From assembly GCA_949292795.1 (NCBI GenBank), contig CASFBR010000039.1:1-44588 (forward strand): DNA of 44,588 nt. The letters run 5' to 3'. A program made the translations under genes and the position numbers. Positions 7,431-16,785 of this stretch are shown here, one piece after another. Within the stretch, counting starts at the first letter, position 1. Each line of letters opens with the position of its first letter. The notes beneath the pieces are model-generated. The model saw only the letters and a list, made by a program, of their open reading frames with translations, was not told where the DNA came from and did no database searches. Origin of the DNA: an uncultured Eubacteriales bacterium. Its GTDB lineage: Bacteria > Bacillota > Clostridia > Lachnospirales > Lachnospiraceae.

Positions 7431-9257
7431 ATGAATATAAAGCGTGAAGACATCCGAAATATTGCCATTATTGCCCACGTTGATCACGGCAAGACAACAT
7501 TAGTCGATGAGCTTTTAAAGCAAAGCGGCGTATTCCGTTCCAATCAGGTCGTTCAGGAGCGTGTCATGGATTCCAATGACATTGAGCGTGAACGCGGAAT
7601 TACCATTCTTTCTAAAAATACCGCCGTTTTTTATAAGGATGTAAAGATCAATATCATCGATACTCCCGGTCATGCCGATTTTGGCGGCGAGGTGGAACGT
7701 GTCTTAAAGATGGTAGACGGCGTCATTCTCGTCGTCGACGCCTTTGAAGGGCCTATGCCCCAGACAAAATTTGTTCTGAAAAAAGCGCTGGAGTTAAATC
7801 TGGCCGTTATTGTATGTATCAACAAAATCGACCGTCCGGAGGCCCGCCCGGATGAAGTCATCGATGAAGTGCTTGAGCTGCTCATCGATCTGGATGCTTC
7901 TGACGAACAGCTCGACTGTCCATTTGTTTTTGCGTCAGCAAAATCCGGCGTCGCTGTTTTAGAGCTCTCCGATGAAGCCAAAGACATGAAGCCCTTATTT
8001 GAAACAATCATCGACCATATCCCGGCACCGGAGGGTGATCCGGACGCGGATACCCAGGTACTCATCAGCACGATCGATTACAATGAATATGTGGGCCGTA
8101 TCGGCGTCGGCAAGGTGAGCAACGGCTCCATCCATGTCAATCAGGATGCAATTATTGTCAACGCCCATGACCCGGACAAGTTCCGCAAAGTAAAGATCAG
8201 CAAGCTTTATGAGTTTGACGGTCTTAAAAAGGTCGAGGTCGAGAAGGCGACTGTCGGCGCCATTGTGGCCATTTCCGGCATCAGCGACATCCATATCGGA
8301 GATACGCTGTGCTCTGTGGAGCATCCGGAGCCGATCCCGTTCCAGAAAATTTCCGAGCCGACCATTGCCATGCAGTTTATGGTTAATGACAGCCCCCTTG
8401 CCGGACAGGAAGGCAAATTTGTCACCTCAAGACATCTGCGCGACCGTCTTTTCAGAGAGCTCAATACCGATGTCAGCCTCAGAGTCGAGGAAACCGACAA
8501 CACCGACTGCTTTAAGGTCTCCGGCCGCGGCGAGCTTCATCTGTCAGTCCTTATTGAAAATATGCGCCGTGAGGGCTATGAGTTTGCCGTGAGCAAGGCA
8601 GAGGTTCTCTACAAGCATGACGAAAAAGGCCACCTTCTCGAGCCTATGGAAATTGCCGTGATCGATGTTCCGGAAGAATTTACCGGTATTGTCATTGAAA
8701 AGCTCAGCTACCGCAAGGGCGAGCTGTCCGGCATGAGCCGGGCTTCCGGCGGCTACTCCCGTCTGGAGTTTAATATTCCCGCCAGAGGGCTGATCGGCTA
8801 CCGCGGCGAGTTTATGACCGATACAAAAGGAAACGGTATTTTAAACACACTCTTTAACGGCTACGGCCCGTTTAAAGGCGAGATCGCTTACCGCCAGACC
8901 GGCTCTCTTATTGCCTATGAGTCCGGCGAAACGATCACCTACGGCCTTTACAACGCTCAGGAGCGGGGCATTCTTTTTGTCGGCCCCGGCGAAAAGGTTT
9001 ATCAGGGTATGGTCGTAGGCCAGAATCCAAAGGGCGATGACATTGAGATCAATGTATGCAAGCGCAAGCAGCTCACCAACACCCGCGCCTCCGGCTCCGA
9101 TGATGCCTTAAAGCTTACACCTCCAAAAATTTTAAGCTTGGAGCAGGCGCTGGATTTTATTGAAAATGATGAGCTTGTGGAGGTCACACCAAAACATATC
9201 CGCATCCGCAAAAAGATTCTTGATCCGAAAATGCGTATGCGCGCCAACCGAAAATAA
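7431..9257 (+). CDS. typA: Ribosome-associated translational GTPase TypA/BipA
   Basis: A 608-residue translational GTPase of the EF-G-like superfamily, involved in 50S subunit assembly and stress or cold adaptation. The G domain covers residues 1-200: G1 AHVDHGKTT (15-23), RGITIL (about 55-60), G3 DTPGH (77-81), G4 NKID (131-134) and G5 SAK. EF-Tu-like domain II, domains III and V and the BipA-specific C-terminal domain (VCKRKQLTNTRASG region) follow at full length. It starts at ATG 7431 with GGAAGG 7 nt upstream. It is monocistronic. A dispersed repeat copy begins 4 nt after its stop and is followed by a strong terminator. Confidence 0.97.
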   Translation: MNIKREDIRNIAIIAHVDHGKTTLVDELLKQSGVFRSNQVVQERVMDSNDIERERGITILSKNTAVFYKDVKINIIDTPGHADFGGEVERVLKMVDGVILVVDAFEGPMPQTKFVLKKALELNLAVIVCINKIDRPEARPDEVIDEVLELLIDLDASDEQLDCPFVFASAKSGVAVLELSDEAKDMKPLFETIIDHIPAPEGDPDADTQVLISTIDYNEYVGRIGVGKVSNGSIHVNQDAIIVNAHDPDKFRKVKISKLYEFDGLKKVEVEKATVGAIVAISGISDIHIGDTLCSVEHPEPIPFQKISEPTIAMQFMVNDSPLAGQEGKFVTSRHLRDRLFRELNTDVSLRVEETDNTDCFKVSGRGELHLSVLIENMRREGYEFAVSKAEVLYKHDEKGHLLEPMEIAVIDVPEEFTGIVIEKLSYRKGELSGMSRASGGYSRLEFNIPARGLIGYRGEFMTDTKGNGILNTLFNGYGPFKGEIAYRQTGSLIAYESGETITYGLYNAQERGILFVGPGEKVYQGMVVGQNPKGDDIEINVCKRKQLTNTRASGSDDALKLTPPKILSLEQALDFIENDELVEVTPKHIRIRKKILDPKMRMRANRK

Positions 9258-9261
9258 ACGG

Positions 9262-9370
9262 CCTGACCGGATGCCTGCCCGTGCAGGTACGTCGGGTCTT
9301 CGCTTATGCTCCGGCCGGTGCCAGGCGCGTGCCGCCGGCACGCAGCACCGCCCGCCGGGCGCACCACCAC
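9262..9370 (+). repeat. Dispersed palindromic repeat, copy B
   Basis: It matches copy A from about 5795 to 5890, including TCTTCGCTTATGCTCCGG and the nested hairpin with GCGTGCCG/CGGCACGC. It lacks the left 90 bp. It sits directly between the typA stop and the typA terminator, in sense orientation. Confidence 0.8.
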
Positions 9371-9405
9371 AAAAAGCAGCAGTTTTTGCGAAACTGCTGC
9401 TTTTT
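9371..9405 (+). terminator. Terminator of typA (bidirectional)
   Basis: A perfect 15-bp inverted repeat, AAAAAGCAGCAGTTT with AAACTGCTGCTTTTT, around TTGCG. T/A runs on both sides allow termination in both directions, so it can also stop ppk transcripts from the other strand. Confidence 0.9.
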
Positions 9406-9408
9406 GCA

Positions 9409-9486
9409 TCACGTCTGTTCGTTTTGTATCACATCTGTTTTTTTTCGTCACATCTGTTCGTTTTCGTCACATCTGTTCGTTTTGTG
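9409..9486. repeat. Four short tandem repeats, period 19-20 bp
   Basis: The unit TCACATCTGTTCGTTTTSG is repeated at 9409, 9429, 9448 and 9467 with small changes. It lies between the typA terminator and the 3' end of ppk (stop at 9506), outside both genes. It is not a CRISPR, because the copies are directly adjacent. Confidence 0.7.
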
Positions 9487-9505
9487 TCATAGCCGGAAAA
9501 GGGTA

Positions 9506-11644
9506 TCACTGCATATGATACATCGGCTCAAAGACACGCTTCTGCTCGTCATTCTCATCGTCGGCGGACGCCTCCCGGCGCGCCAGCTCACAGAAATATT
9601 CCTGGGCGCACACCAGCGTCTTTCCGCGCTTGTCTACCTTTTCATAAGTGCCGTCCGGCTGAAGGATATGGGCTTTTACATTGTCCTCAAGCTGCACCCT
9701 CAGCACCTCCATCACCTTGCGGCGGCATGCTTCATCCTCCACAGGGAAGGTAATCTCCACGCGCTTATCAAGATTTCTCGGCATCCAGTCTGCACTTCCC
9801 ATATACACCTCTTCCCAGCCGTTATTGTAAAAATAAAAAATCCGTGCATGTTCAAGGAAGTTTCCGACAATGGAGCGCACTGTAATATTTTCGCTGACAC
9901 CCGGGATGCCGGCCTTCAGGCAGCAGATTCCCCGGACAATGAGCTCGACCTTCACGCCCGCGTTTGAAGCTTCATAAAGGGCTGTAATGATCTGGGCATC
10001 ACAAAGGGAATTGACCTTGGCAATAATATGTGCCGGCTTGCCCTCCTTCGCATTGGCCGTCTCACGTCCGATCAGTTCAAGAAAGCGGCCCCGCAGCCAA
10101 AGCGGCGCTACTAAAAGCTTATTCCAGTGCAGCGGCTCCGAGTAACCGGACAGCATGTTAAAGACAGCCGTAGCATCCTCGCCGATGGGGTCCTGGCACG
10201 TTAAAAGTCCGAGGTCCGTATACAGCTTGGCTGTGGCGTCATTGTAATTTCCGGTGCCAAGATGGACATACCGGCGGATGCCGTCCTCATCCCGGCGCAC
10301 CACAAGAGTGATCTTACTGTGGGTCTTTAAGCCTACCAGTCCGTAAATGACATGGCAGCCGGCTTTTTCAAGCACCCGCGCCCACTGAATATTATTTTCC
10401 TCATCAAAGCGGGCCTTAAGCTCCACAAGAACCGTCACCTGCTTTCCGTTTTCCGCAGCCGCCGCCAGTGATGCAATAATCGGCGAATTGCCGCTGACAC
10501 GGTAGAGCGTCTGCTTGATAGCAAGCACGTTAGGGTCTTTTGATGCCTGGCGCACAAAGTCCACCACCGGGTCAAACGTCTGATACGGATGATGCAGCAC
10601 AATATCCTGACGGCGGATCTGAGTAAAAATATCCTCGTCGTGATTAAGTTCCTTCACCGGCTGAGGGATATATTTTTCATACTTTAAGTGATCAAAGCCT
10701 TCCAGGCCGTTGACCTTCATCAAAAAGGTCAGATCCAGCGGGCCGTTGATTTTATAAATATAATTTTCTTCGGCAGAAAATTCCTTTTTAAGTATCTTTA
10801 AAAGCCGCTTATCCATCCCATCTTCCACCTCAAGACGAATCACTTCACCCCACTGGCGTTTTTTAAGCTGCTTTTGAATCTCCACAAGCAGGTCGGCAGC
10901 TTCCTCCTCCTCGATCGTCAGATCGGCATTGCGGATAATCCGGTAAGGATGCGCACACAGCACCTTGTAATTTAAAAACAGCTTATCAATATTCTTTTCA
11001 ATAATCTGCTCAAGGAGGATGACCGTCGTGTCCTCTTTATTCTCTGAAGGAATACGCACCACCCTCGGCAAAACGCCGGGCACCTGGACGGTAGCAAAAT
11101 CATAATGCTCTTTGTCTTTATCTTTATCCTCATGGCTGCGAATCAGCGCGCCGATATTAAGTGTTTTATTGCGCACCAGCGGGAAGGGCCGGGATGAATC
11201 CACAGCCATAGGGGTGAGCACCGGATACACATCCCGCATAAAATAATCATCTACATATTTAGACTGCTCCTCGCTAAGATCCTCATAGCTGGTCACAATG
11301 ACCAGGTGATTGGCCTTAAGCGCAGAAAGAAAAGAACGGTTGTAAGTATTGTACTGCATCGCGCACATCTCATGGGTCTTTTCATAAATATGCTCCAGTT
11401 GAACCGCTGGGGTCATGCCGGCAATATCCTTTTTATTATACTTTGCGTGTACCATGTCTTTCAGAGAAGCCACGCGGATCATAAAAAATTCATCCAGATT
11501 CGAGGCGGTTATTCTTAAAAACTTCAGCCGCTCAAACAGCGGCAGCGACTTATCCCGCGCCTCACTTAACACACGATAGTTAAATTCCAGCCAGCTCAAT
11601 TCCCGGTTCCAAAAATTTTCAGGTCTATTTAAAGCTTCGTTCAT
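9506..11644 (-). CDS. ppk1: Polyphosphate kinase 1
   Basis: It makes inorganic polyphosphate reversibly from the gamma phosphate of ATP. It has 712 residues, normal for PPK1. The N-terminal domain starts NRELSWLEFNYRVL (13-26). The catalytic phospholipase-D-like domains carry the phospho-histidine candidate H442 in LKTHSKITLVVR, HLGTGNYND (461-469) and YMGSADWMPRNLDKRVE near the C-terminus. It starts at ATG 11644, about 10 nt after GGAGG. It is the last gene of a three-gene operon, 17 nt after the exopolyphosphatase-like gene, pairing synthesis with breakdown or sensing of polyphosphate. Confidence 0.96.
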   Translation of the reverse strand: MNEALNRPENFWNRELSWLEFNYRVLSEARDKSLPLFERLKFLRITASNLDEFFMIRVASLKDMVHAKYNKKDIAGMTPAVQLEHIYEKTHEMCAMQYNTYNRSFLSALKANHLVIVTSYEDLSEEQSKYVDDYFMRDVYPVLTPMAVDSSRPFPLVRNKTLNIGALIRSHEDKDKDKEHYDFATVQVPGVLPRVVRIPSENKEDTTVILLEQIIEKNIDKLFLNYKVLCAHPYRIIRNADLTIEEEEAADLLVEIQKQLKKRQWGEVIRLEVEDGMDKRLLKILKKEFSAEENYIYKINGPLDLTFLMKVNGLEGFDHLKYEKYIPQPVKELNHDEDIFTQIRRQDIVLHHPYQTFDPVVDFVRQASKDPNVLAIKQTLYRVSGNSPIIASLAAAAENGKQVTVLVELKARFDEENNIQWARVLEKAGCHVIYGLVGLKTHSKITLVVRRDEDGIRRYVHLGTGNYNDATAKLYTDLGLLTCQDPIGEDATAVFNMLSGYSEPLHWNKLLVAPLWLRGRFLELIGRETANAKEGKPAHIIAKVNSLCDAQIITALYEASNAGVKVELIVRGICCLKAGIPGVSENITVRSIVGNFLEHARIFYFYNNGWEEVYMGSADWMPRNLDKRVEITFPVEDEACRRKVMEVLRVQLEDNVKAHILQPDGTYEKVDKRGKTLVCAQEYFCELARREASADDENDEQKRVFEPMYHMQ

Positions 11645-11661
11645 TCTTTGATTCCCTCCAT

Positions 11662-13200
11662 TCAGACATTGCGCTTCTGCCGCAGCACCGGAACCAGGCC
11701 GAAAATCTGCTCAAACATCTGCGCCCGGGCTTTAACAGTCCCCTGCTCCAGCGTCAGATCATAAATTGTATCCGCTGTGATTCTCAGCTCCTGGTCTTTA
11801 ATGGAAATGCGTATATTTTCGATCTTCTGCTTATGACTGCGGTCCATACCATTGCACAGGCGCAGCATTGCCGCCATTTTAATAACCGCAATAAAATCTT
11901 CCTTTTTCATGGAGCGCACATCCTCCCCGATCTCCGGAATCTGGGCGCTGGAATTATACAAAACAATGTGAGCAACCATCTCTTTTTCAGTTTCCGAGAG
12001 GCCGATAATCTCAGTCAGCCGGATCAGTTCATAGGATGCACGGATACTTTCTGCCATATTGACATACTTTCCACAGTCATGCATACGGGCGGCCAGGCGC
12101 AGCAGCAGACGGTGCCGGCTGTTAAGCCCTGAAATCTTTTTCATGCCGTCAAACAGCTTCATGGCCAGCATTTCCACGTTGTCAATATGCTCCTCGCTGC
12201 TCTCAAACTTCTTTGTCATATTGGACACACAGTTTAATATATCCCGCTCAAAATCATGGGAAAGTACAAATTTTTCCACCCGCTCGCTGTAATCAACCGC
12301 CAGGCCGTCGCACATATCCGCCTGGGGCTCCCACAGCTTTTCCACCGTTGTAAAGTCCAGCAGCTTTTTATAAATAATGCCGGACGGCACCATGACGGAG
12401 GCCAGCTCATAGGGAATCCCGTATTTATCGGCAATCTCCACCGGCGTAGACTTTAAAATTTTAGCGTAGATTTTATTATACTGCTCTCCGGTGAGAAATT
12501 CCCGGTTTTTTGTCATACTGACATAATTGATAATGGACGAAAACTCCTCGCCTACCACGATCATATGGCTGATCTTATGGTCTTTTAAGCGCAGACGGCG
12601 CAGCGTGCGCATGTCGTTGCCGATATAATCTTCCATGACATTGACAAAATTGGTCGTATGGCCTTCCAGCTCGGCTAAAAGCTCCCGGATTCTCAGAGAG
12701 CCAAGCTTAATGTTCTGGGAAAAGGACAGCATCCCTTCCTCAAACAGGGACACCTGAAGGCTTCCGGCGCCAAGATCGATGATCGCCGCGCCCTCATGGA
12801 TGAGCTGCTCAAAATTTTTCATCTTGTAGGCCACGGATTTAAAAATAAAAAAGCGCTGCTGGGCATTGCTGATGATATTCACCCGCAGTCCGGTCTTAAC
12901 AAAAATCTGATCAATGATCAAATCGGAATTTTTTGCTTCTCTGAGGGCACTCCCACCCACAGCCATATAATCGTCCACCTGGTATTCTTCCATTTTGAAC
13001 CGGAAACGCTTTAAGACTTCGCAGACTTCATTGACCTTTTCATAGCCGATCATCCCCCGGCTGTAAGTATCCACGCCGAGGCTGATGGCATAGCGCACAT
13101 GATCCAGCTCACGGAAACCAAGCTTTTTTGAAATCTCATATACCTTCATTGCCAGGTGGCTTGACCCCACCTCAATAGCTGCAAATGTTTTAATGGCCAT
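11662..13200 (-). CDS. ppx: Ppx/GppA family phosphatase with C-terminal HD domain
   Basis: A 512-residue exopolyphosphatase/pppGpp phosphohydrolase family protein. The N-terminal half is an actin-like ATPase-fold domain with IEVGSSHLAMK near the start and AIIDLGAGSLQVSLF as the second phosphate motif. The C-terminal half (about 310-500) has an HD-type metal site, AARMHDCGKYVNMAE. It is cytoplasmic. ATG 13200 is chosen because GAGGTG lies just upstream and the family begins there; 33 upstream in-frame codons lie inside the preceding gene. It follows the ATPase gene by 4 nt and precedes ppk1 by 17 nt. Whether it hydrolyses polyphosphate, pppGpp or both cannot be told from sequence. Confidence 0.9.
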   Translation of the reverse strand: MAIKTFAAIEVGSSHLAMKVYEISKKLGFRELDHVRYAISLGVDTYSRGMIGYEKVNEVCEVLKRFRFKMEEYQVDDYMAVGGSALREAKNSDLIIDQIFVKTGLRVNIISNAQQRFFIFKSVAYKMKNFEQLIHEGAAIIDLGAGSLQVSLFEEGMLSFSQNIKLGSLRIRELLAELEGHTTNFVNVMEDYIGNDMRTLRRLRLKDHKISHMIVVGEEFSSIINYVSMTKNREFLTGEQYNKIYAKILKSTPVEIADKYGIPYELASVMVPSGIIYKKLLDFTTVEKLWEPQADMCDGLAVDYSERVEKFVLSHDFERDILNCVSNMTKKFESSEEHIDNVEMLAMKLFDGMKKISGLNSRHRLLLRLAARMHDCGKYVNMAESIRASYELIRLTEIIGLSETEKEMVAHIVLYNSSAQIPEIGEDVRSMKKEDFIAVIKMAAMLRLCNGMDRSHKQKIENIRISIKDQELRITADTIYDLTLEQGTVKARAQMFEQIFGLVPVLRQKRNV

Positions 13201-13204
13201 AAAT

Positions 13205-14530
13205 TCACCTCGTTTTCTGCGTCTGCCCGGGCTCTGCATGCATACTGCCGCACAGATGATTGATAAACTGCTGCGCAGTGCGCCCGGAAAGTCCCCCATG
13301 CTTCATTTCCCAGACAACCGCTTCCTTTGCCAGAGTCTCCTCGTCCATATTAATCTTAAAACGGCGGGCCAGCTCCCGGGCAATGGTAATATACTCCTTC
13401 TGGCTTGGGGCGCCGTAATAGATCGTCTCGCCAAAGCGGGTCGCCAAAGACAGCTTTTCCTGCATGGAGTCGCCGCCATGGACATCGTCACTTGCCTGCT
13501 TACGGTCACTCCACGTTTCACGGATGAGATGCCTGCGGTTGGATGTGGCGTAAATAAGCACGTTATCCGGTTTCGTCTCAAGGCCGCCTTCGATCACAGC
13601 CTTTAAATATTTATACTCGATCTCAAACTCCTCAAAGGACAAATCATCCATATAAAGGATATAGCGGTAATTTCTGTTTTTAAGCTGGGCGATCACCTCG
13701 GGAATATCCTGGAACTGGTGCTTGTAAATTTCGACCATGCGCAGTCCGTCTTTATAATATTCATTAAGGATCGCTTTAATACTTGTCGATTTTCCGGTAC
13801 CGCTGTCCCCGAACAAAAGAACATTATTGGCACGTTCCTTGCGGACAAAGGCTTCGGTGTTGGCCACAAGCTTCTGCTTCTGAAGCTCATAGCCCACAAG
13901 GTCTTTTAAGTAAATTTTTTCCGTCCGTGTAATCGGCACGATGCGCGTCTCATCGCCGGTCTTTTTTACCTTAAAGGCCCGGTGCAGACCGTATTTTCCC
14001 ACACCATAATCCCGGTAAAAATCCGTGATGGCCGTATACATCGCCTGCTCATCCGGCGCGTTTGCCAGAAGGCCGTTTAACTGCGCGATCCGGTCGCACA
14101 GGCCGTGGCTGTAAATGACACCTTTATTTTCATTGCCCTCGTAATTACGAATCAGGCTCAGAAAATGAATACCGAGGGATGCTTCCACCACCGTCCAGTC
14201 CATATGATAGGCTTCCCGGAAAATCTCAAGATCGTGGAGCGCCAGGGCGTTTAAGCTGCCTTCAATAGCACCCGTCTTCTCACAGGACATGGAAAAGGCG
14301 TTTTCATTGGTTGTCAGCAGATAGGTCAGATACCCCTGCCACAGATTCCCCCAAAAGCCGTGATCCCTGGCAATGGTGACCAGTTCATTGACACAGCGGT
14401 ACACGCGGTCAACCTCCTGCTCCCGCCGGTCCCCGCATGTCTCATAAGTATTGGCAATATGAGCCATTGTCTCAAATATATCGTCCTCAAAATTTCTGTA
14501 TAAAATTAATTCATTTGCTCTTATATGCAC
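13205..14530 (-). CDS. DUF815-type AAA+ ATPase
   Basis: A 441-residue P-loop ATPase of the DUF815 type. Walker A is LLFGDSGTGKST (centre of the protein) and Walker B ILYMDDLSFEE. An arginine-rich TSNRRHLIRETWSDR segment and a C-terminal helical lid (GLSGRTAQQFINHL) follow. The N-terminal 190 residues are helical without a recognised domain. The start is taken as GTG 14530, 8 nt after AGAAGG; a TTG 6 nt upstream would sit too close to that site. It is the first gene of the operon with ppx and ppk1. Its role is unknown. The operon context is seen, and a link to polyphosphate metabolism is inferred. Confidence 0.85.
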   Translation of the reverse strand: MHIRANELILYRNFEDDIFETMAHIANTYETCGDRREQEVDRVYRCVNELVTIARDHGFWGNLWQGYLTYLLTTNENAFSMSCEKTGAIEGSLNALALHDLEIFREAYHMDWTVVEASLGIHFLSLIRNYEGNENKGVIYSHGLCDRIAQLNGLLANAPDEQAMYTAITDFYRDYGVGKYGLHRAFKVKKTGDETRIVPITRTEKIYLKDLVGYELQKQKLVANTEAFVRKERANNVLLFGDSGTGKSTSIKAILNEYYKDGLRMVEIYKHQFQDIPEVIAQLKNRNYRYILYMDDLSFEEFEIEYKYLKAVIEGGLETKPDNVLIYATSNRRHLIRETWSDRKQASDDVHGGDSMQEKLSLATRFGETIYYGAPSQKEYITIARELARRFKINMDEETLAKEAVVWEMKHGGLSGRTAQQFINHLCGSMHAEPGQTQKTR

Positions 14531-14627
14531 TGTCAAAACCTTCTATTCTACTCTACTGTTTATAAATAATCCTTCTTAAAGCCCGCAAAGCTGAGCCTTT
14601 CGTTTGTAAACGGCCGCCCGCAGGCGA

Positions 14628-15782
14628 TCAGCCTTCGGCGTGGATATAGTTTCCGAGAATACGGAAATGCTCGGTCTCAGATTCAATACCGGTCAGCGCA
14701 TTGCGTACCGCCCGGCTGGCCAGGCAGCCGTCAAAATCGATAAAGAAACGGTACTGCCATTTTTTTCCCGGGATGGGACGGGATTCAATGCGGTTCATAT
14801 TCAGGCCGTTAAAAATAAAATGGGACAGGATATTGTACAGCGTACCGCTTGCATGAGGCAGCTCAAAGCATATGCTGATCTGATTGGCCTCTTTTAAATA
14901 TTCCCGTTTGCTGCGGATAATAATAAAGCGGGTCGAATTGTTGTGAAGATCATTGATCCCCGATGCAAGTACCTTAAGGCCGTGAAAACGGGCTGCGCTC
15001 TCACTGGCAATGGCCGCCTGAGTCTTATCCTGGTCATCCTTTACCTTGCGGGCAGCGATTGCCGTATTGGACAGGCTGATCTCCTGCCAGCTTTTATCAG
15101 CAAGAAAACGCCGGCACTGCAAAAGGCCCTGGGGGTGGGAATAAACCGTACGGATGTCCTCAAGCGTTGCCGACGGACAGCCTAAGAGCGCATGAGAAAC
15201 CTTCACCACATATTCGCCCACGATATAATTGCCGCGGCTCCCCATCAGATCATACACATCCGTAATGATCCCGGTGGAGGAATTTTCAATCGGCAGGACG
15301 CCATACCTGGCATCGCCCCGCTCCACAGCATCCATACATTCTTTAAACGTCGGCACGCAGAAAGCGTCCACATCGCTGCCAAAATAGCCGAGCATCGCCT
15401 GATGTCCGTAGGCGCCCTCCACGCCGCAGTAAACGACCTTTGTAGACGCGTCAAAGGGCATACGCCCGTTTGTGCCCTCTACCGGCGTAAAACCGCTGTA
15501 TTCGCCCGTCCGGCCGGATAAAAGCATGTACTGGCGCATCCGGCTGATGGTCATTAACTGATTAAACAGCGCGTGAACGCCCTGGGCATTAAACTCGGAA
15601 TGTGCAAGGGCACAGACCTTCTTAATTTTTTCCGCCTCGCGCTCCGGGTCAAGCACGGCCTTGCCGATTCTTTGCTTGTAAGCGGCTACATCCTCCGACA
15701 CGGCCATGCGCTTTTCAAATAATGCTACAATCTCTTTATCAATTTCGTCAATCTCATTGCGAAGCTGCAATAATTCATCCAT
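14628..15782 (-). CDS. pheA: Bifunctional chorismate mutase / prephenate dehydratase
   Basis: A 384-residue P-protein of phenylalanine synthesis: chorismate to prephenate to phenylpyruvate. Residues 1-90 are an AroQ-type chorismate mutase (LRNEIDEIDKEIVALFEKRM). Residues about 115-295 are prephenate dehydratase, including VEGAYGHQAM, PIENSSTG and NNSTRFIII. Residues about 300-384 are an ACT domain with the conserved ESRP that binds phenylalanine for feedback inhibition. ATG 15782 has GAGGAG 7 nt upstream. The first 8 nt overlap the end of the adenosine deaminase gene, so the genes are probably coupled. It is the last gene of the rlmI-add-pheA unit. Confidence 0.95.
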   Translation of the reverse strand: MDELLQLRNEIDEIDKEIVALFEKRMAVSEDVAAYKQRIGKAVLDPEREAEKIKKVCALAHSEFNAQGVHALFNQLMTISRMRQYMLLSGRTGEYSGFTPVEGTNGRMPFDASTKVVYCGVEGAYGHQAMLGYFGSDVDAFCVPTFKECMDAVERGDARYGVLPIENSSTGIITDVYDLMGSRGNYIVGEYVVKVSHALLGCPSATLEDIRTVYSHPQGLLQCRRFLADKSWQEISLSNTAIAARKVKDDQDKTQAAIASESAARFHGLKVLASGINDLHNNSTRFIIIRSKREYLKEANQISICFELPHASGTLYNILSHFIFNGLNMNRIESRPIPGKKWQYRFFIDFDGCLASRAVRNALTGIESETEHFRILGNYIHAEG

Positions 15783-16764
15783 TGTAAGTCTCCTCAAGTA
15801 AATATCGTAATCGTTCTTTTTCCATGGACGGCAAAAATGCCGCGTCAATGGCGTAATGGTTCATCCGCTTAAAGGCTTCGCGGGTCCAGCCAAAGGTCTG
15901 TTCAAGAAGGGCATACTCCCGCGGAAGTGTCGTATCACATACGACCATATCGTCTGTACATATGGCGATGCGGACGCCGGCATCATAGTACTTCTTCACC
16001 GGATGTGCTTTAATGTCCGGCACTACGCCGGTCTGGATGTTGCTTGTGGGGCATATTTCCAGCGCGATTTTTCTCTCTTTTAGCAGCTCCACTAAATCCG
16101 GGCTCTCAATGGCATGAATACCATGGCCGATACGCAAAGCCCCGTACTTAACCGCCAGCCGGATGCTGTCCGGCCCGGCCTTTTCCCCGGCATGGACACA
16201 GAAGGGAATCCCCTCCTGGTTGAGCACCTTAAACTGCTCCACATACATATCCGTAGGATAGCGCGCCTCATCGCCCACCAGGTCCATACCGGCTACGCCC
16301 TTTCTCAGATACTCGATGGCCTGCACGATCGTGGCAAAGTTATCCTTCTCATCAGCCCCCCGCACCGTACACAAAATCAGGTTTGCCCGGATACGGCGGC
16401 TGTCGGCGACACCCTTTTGGATGCCGGCAAGCGCAGCCTCCACAACCTGAGACTGACGCAGGCCCCGCAGCGTATGATACTGCGGCGTCATGCGTATCTC
16501 CGCATAGAGTACGCCCTGATCGTCAAGGTCGCGCACAAGCTCATAGGCCGCCCGCCGGATCGCCTTCTTTTCCTGAAGCACGGTAAAGGCCAGATCAAAA
16601 CGTTTCAAATATTCTGAAAGATCGGTGCAGCAGTTTGGCACCCGCAAATAGCGCTCCAGCTCCCGGACATTGTAGGTAGGCAGGTAAGCGCCCTGCTCCC
16701 GGGCAAGCTCAAGCAGTGTCTGAGGTCTGACGGAGCCCTCAAGATGAATATGCAGTTCGATCAT
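15775..16764 (-). CDS. add: Adenosine deaminase
   Basis: A 329-residue metal-dependent deaminase (adenosine to inosine, purine salvage). Zinc ligands are H5 and H7 in HIHLEGS. CVHAGE, GHGIH, CPTSN and CTDD follow in the usual order; the last replaces the common S/NTDDP with TDDM. ATG 16764 is preferred over a GTG directly before it, because GGGGG is 8 nt from the ATG. It lies 21 nt after the methyltransferase gene and overlaps pheA by 8 nt. Its place between an rRNA methyltransferase and an aromatic amino acid gene suggests an operon of convenience. A related adenine or aminofutalosine deaminase activity cannot be excluded. Confidence 0.9.
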   Translation of the reverse strand: MIELHIHLEGSVRPQTLLELAREQGAYLPTYNVRELERYLRVPNCCTDLSEYLKRFDLAFTVLQEKKAIRRAAYELVRDLDDQGVLYAEIRMTPQYHTLRGLRQSQVVEAALAGIQKGVADSRRIRANLILCTVRGADEKDNFATIVQAIEYLRKGVAGMDLVGDEARYPTDMYVEQFKVLNQEGIPFCVHAGEKAGPDSIRLAVKYGALRIGHGIHAIESPDLVELLKERKIALEICPTSNIQTGVVPDIKAHPVKKYYDAGVRIAICTDDMVVCDTTLPREYALLEQTFGWTREAFKRMNHYAIDAAFLPSMEKERLRYLLEETYNG

Positions 16765-16785
16765 CACAAGTTCCCCCTTGATCTA

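Noticed and set aside
9409..9486. Possible CRISPR array (also considered for 38489-38556 and 39866-39960)
   Set aside because: The repeats are 17-36 nt and adjacent or irregular, without unique spacers of constant length, and no cas genes are present.
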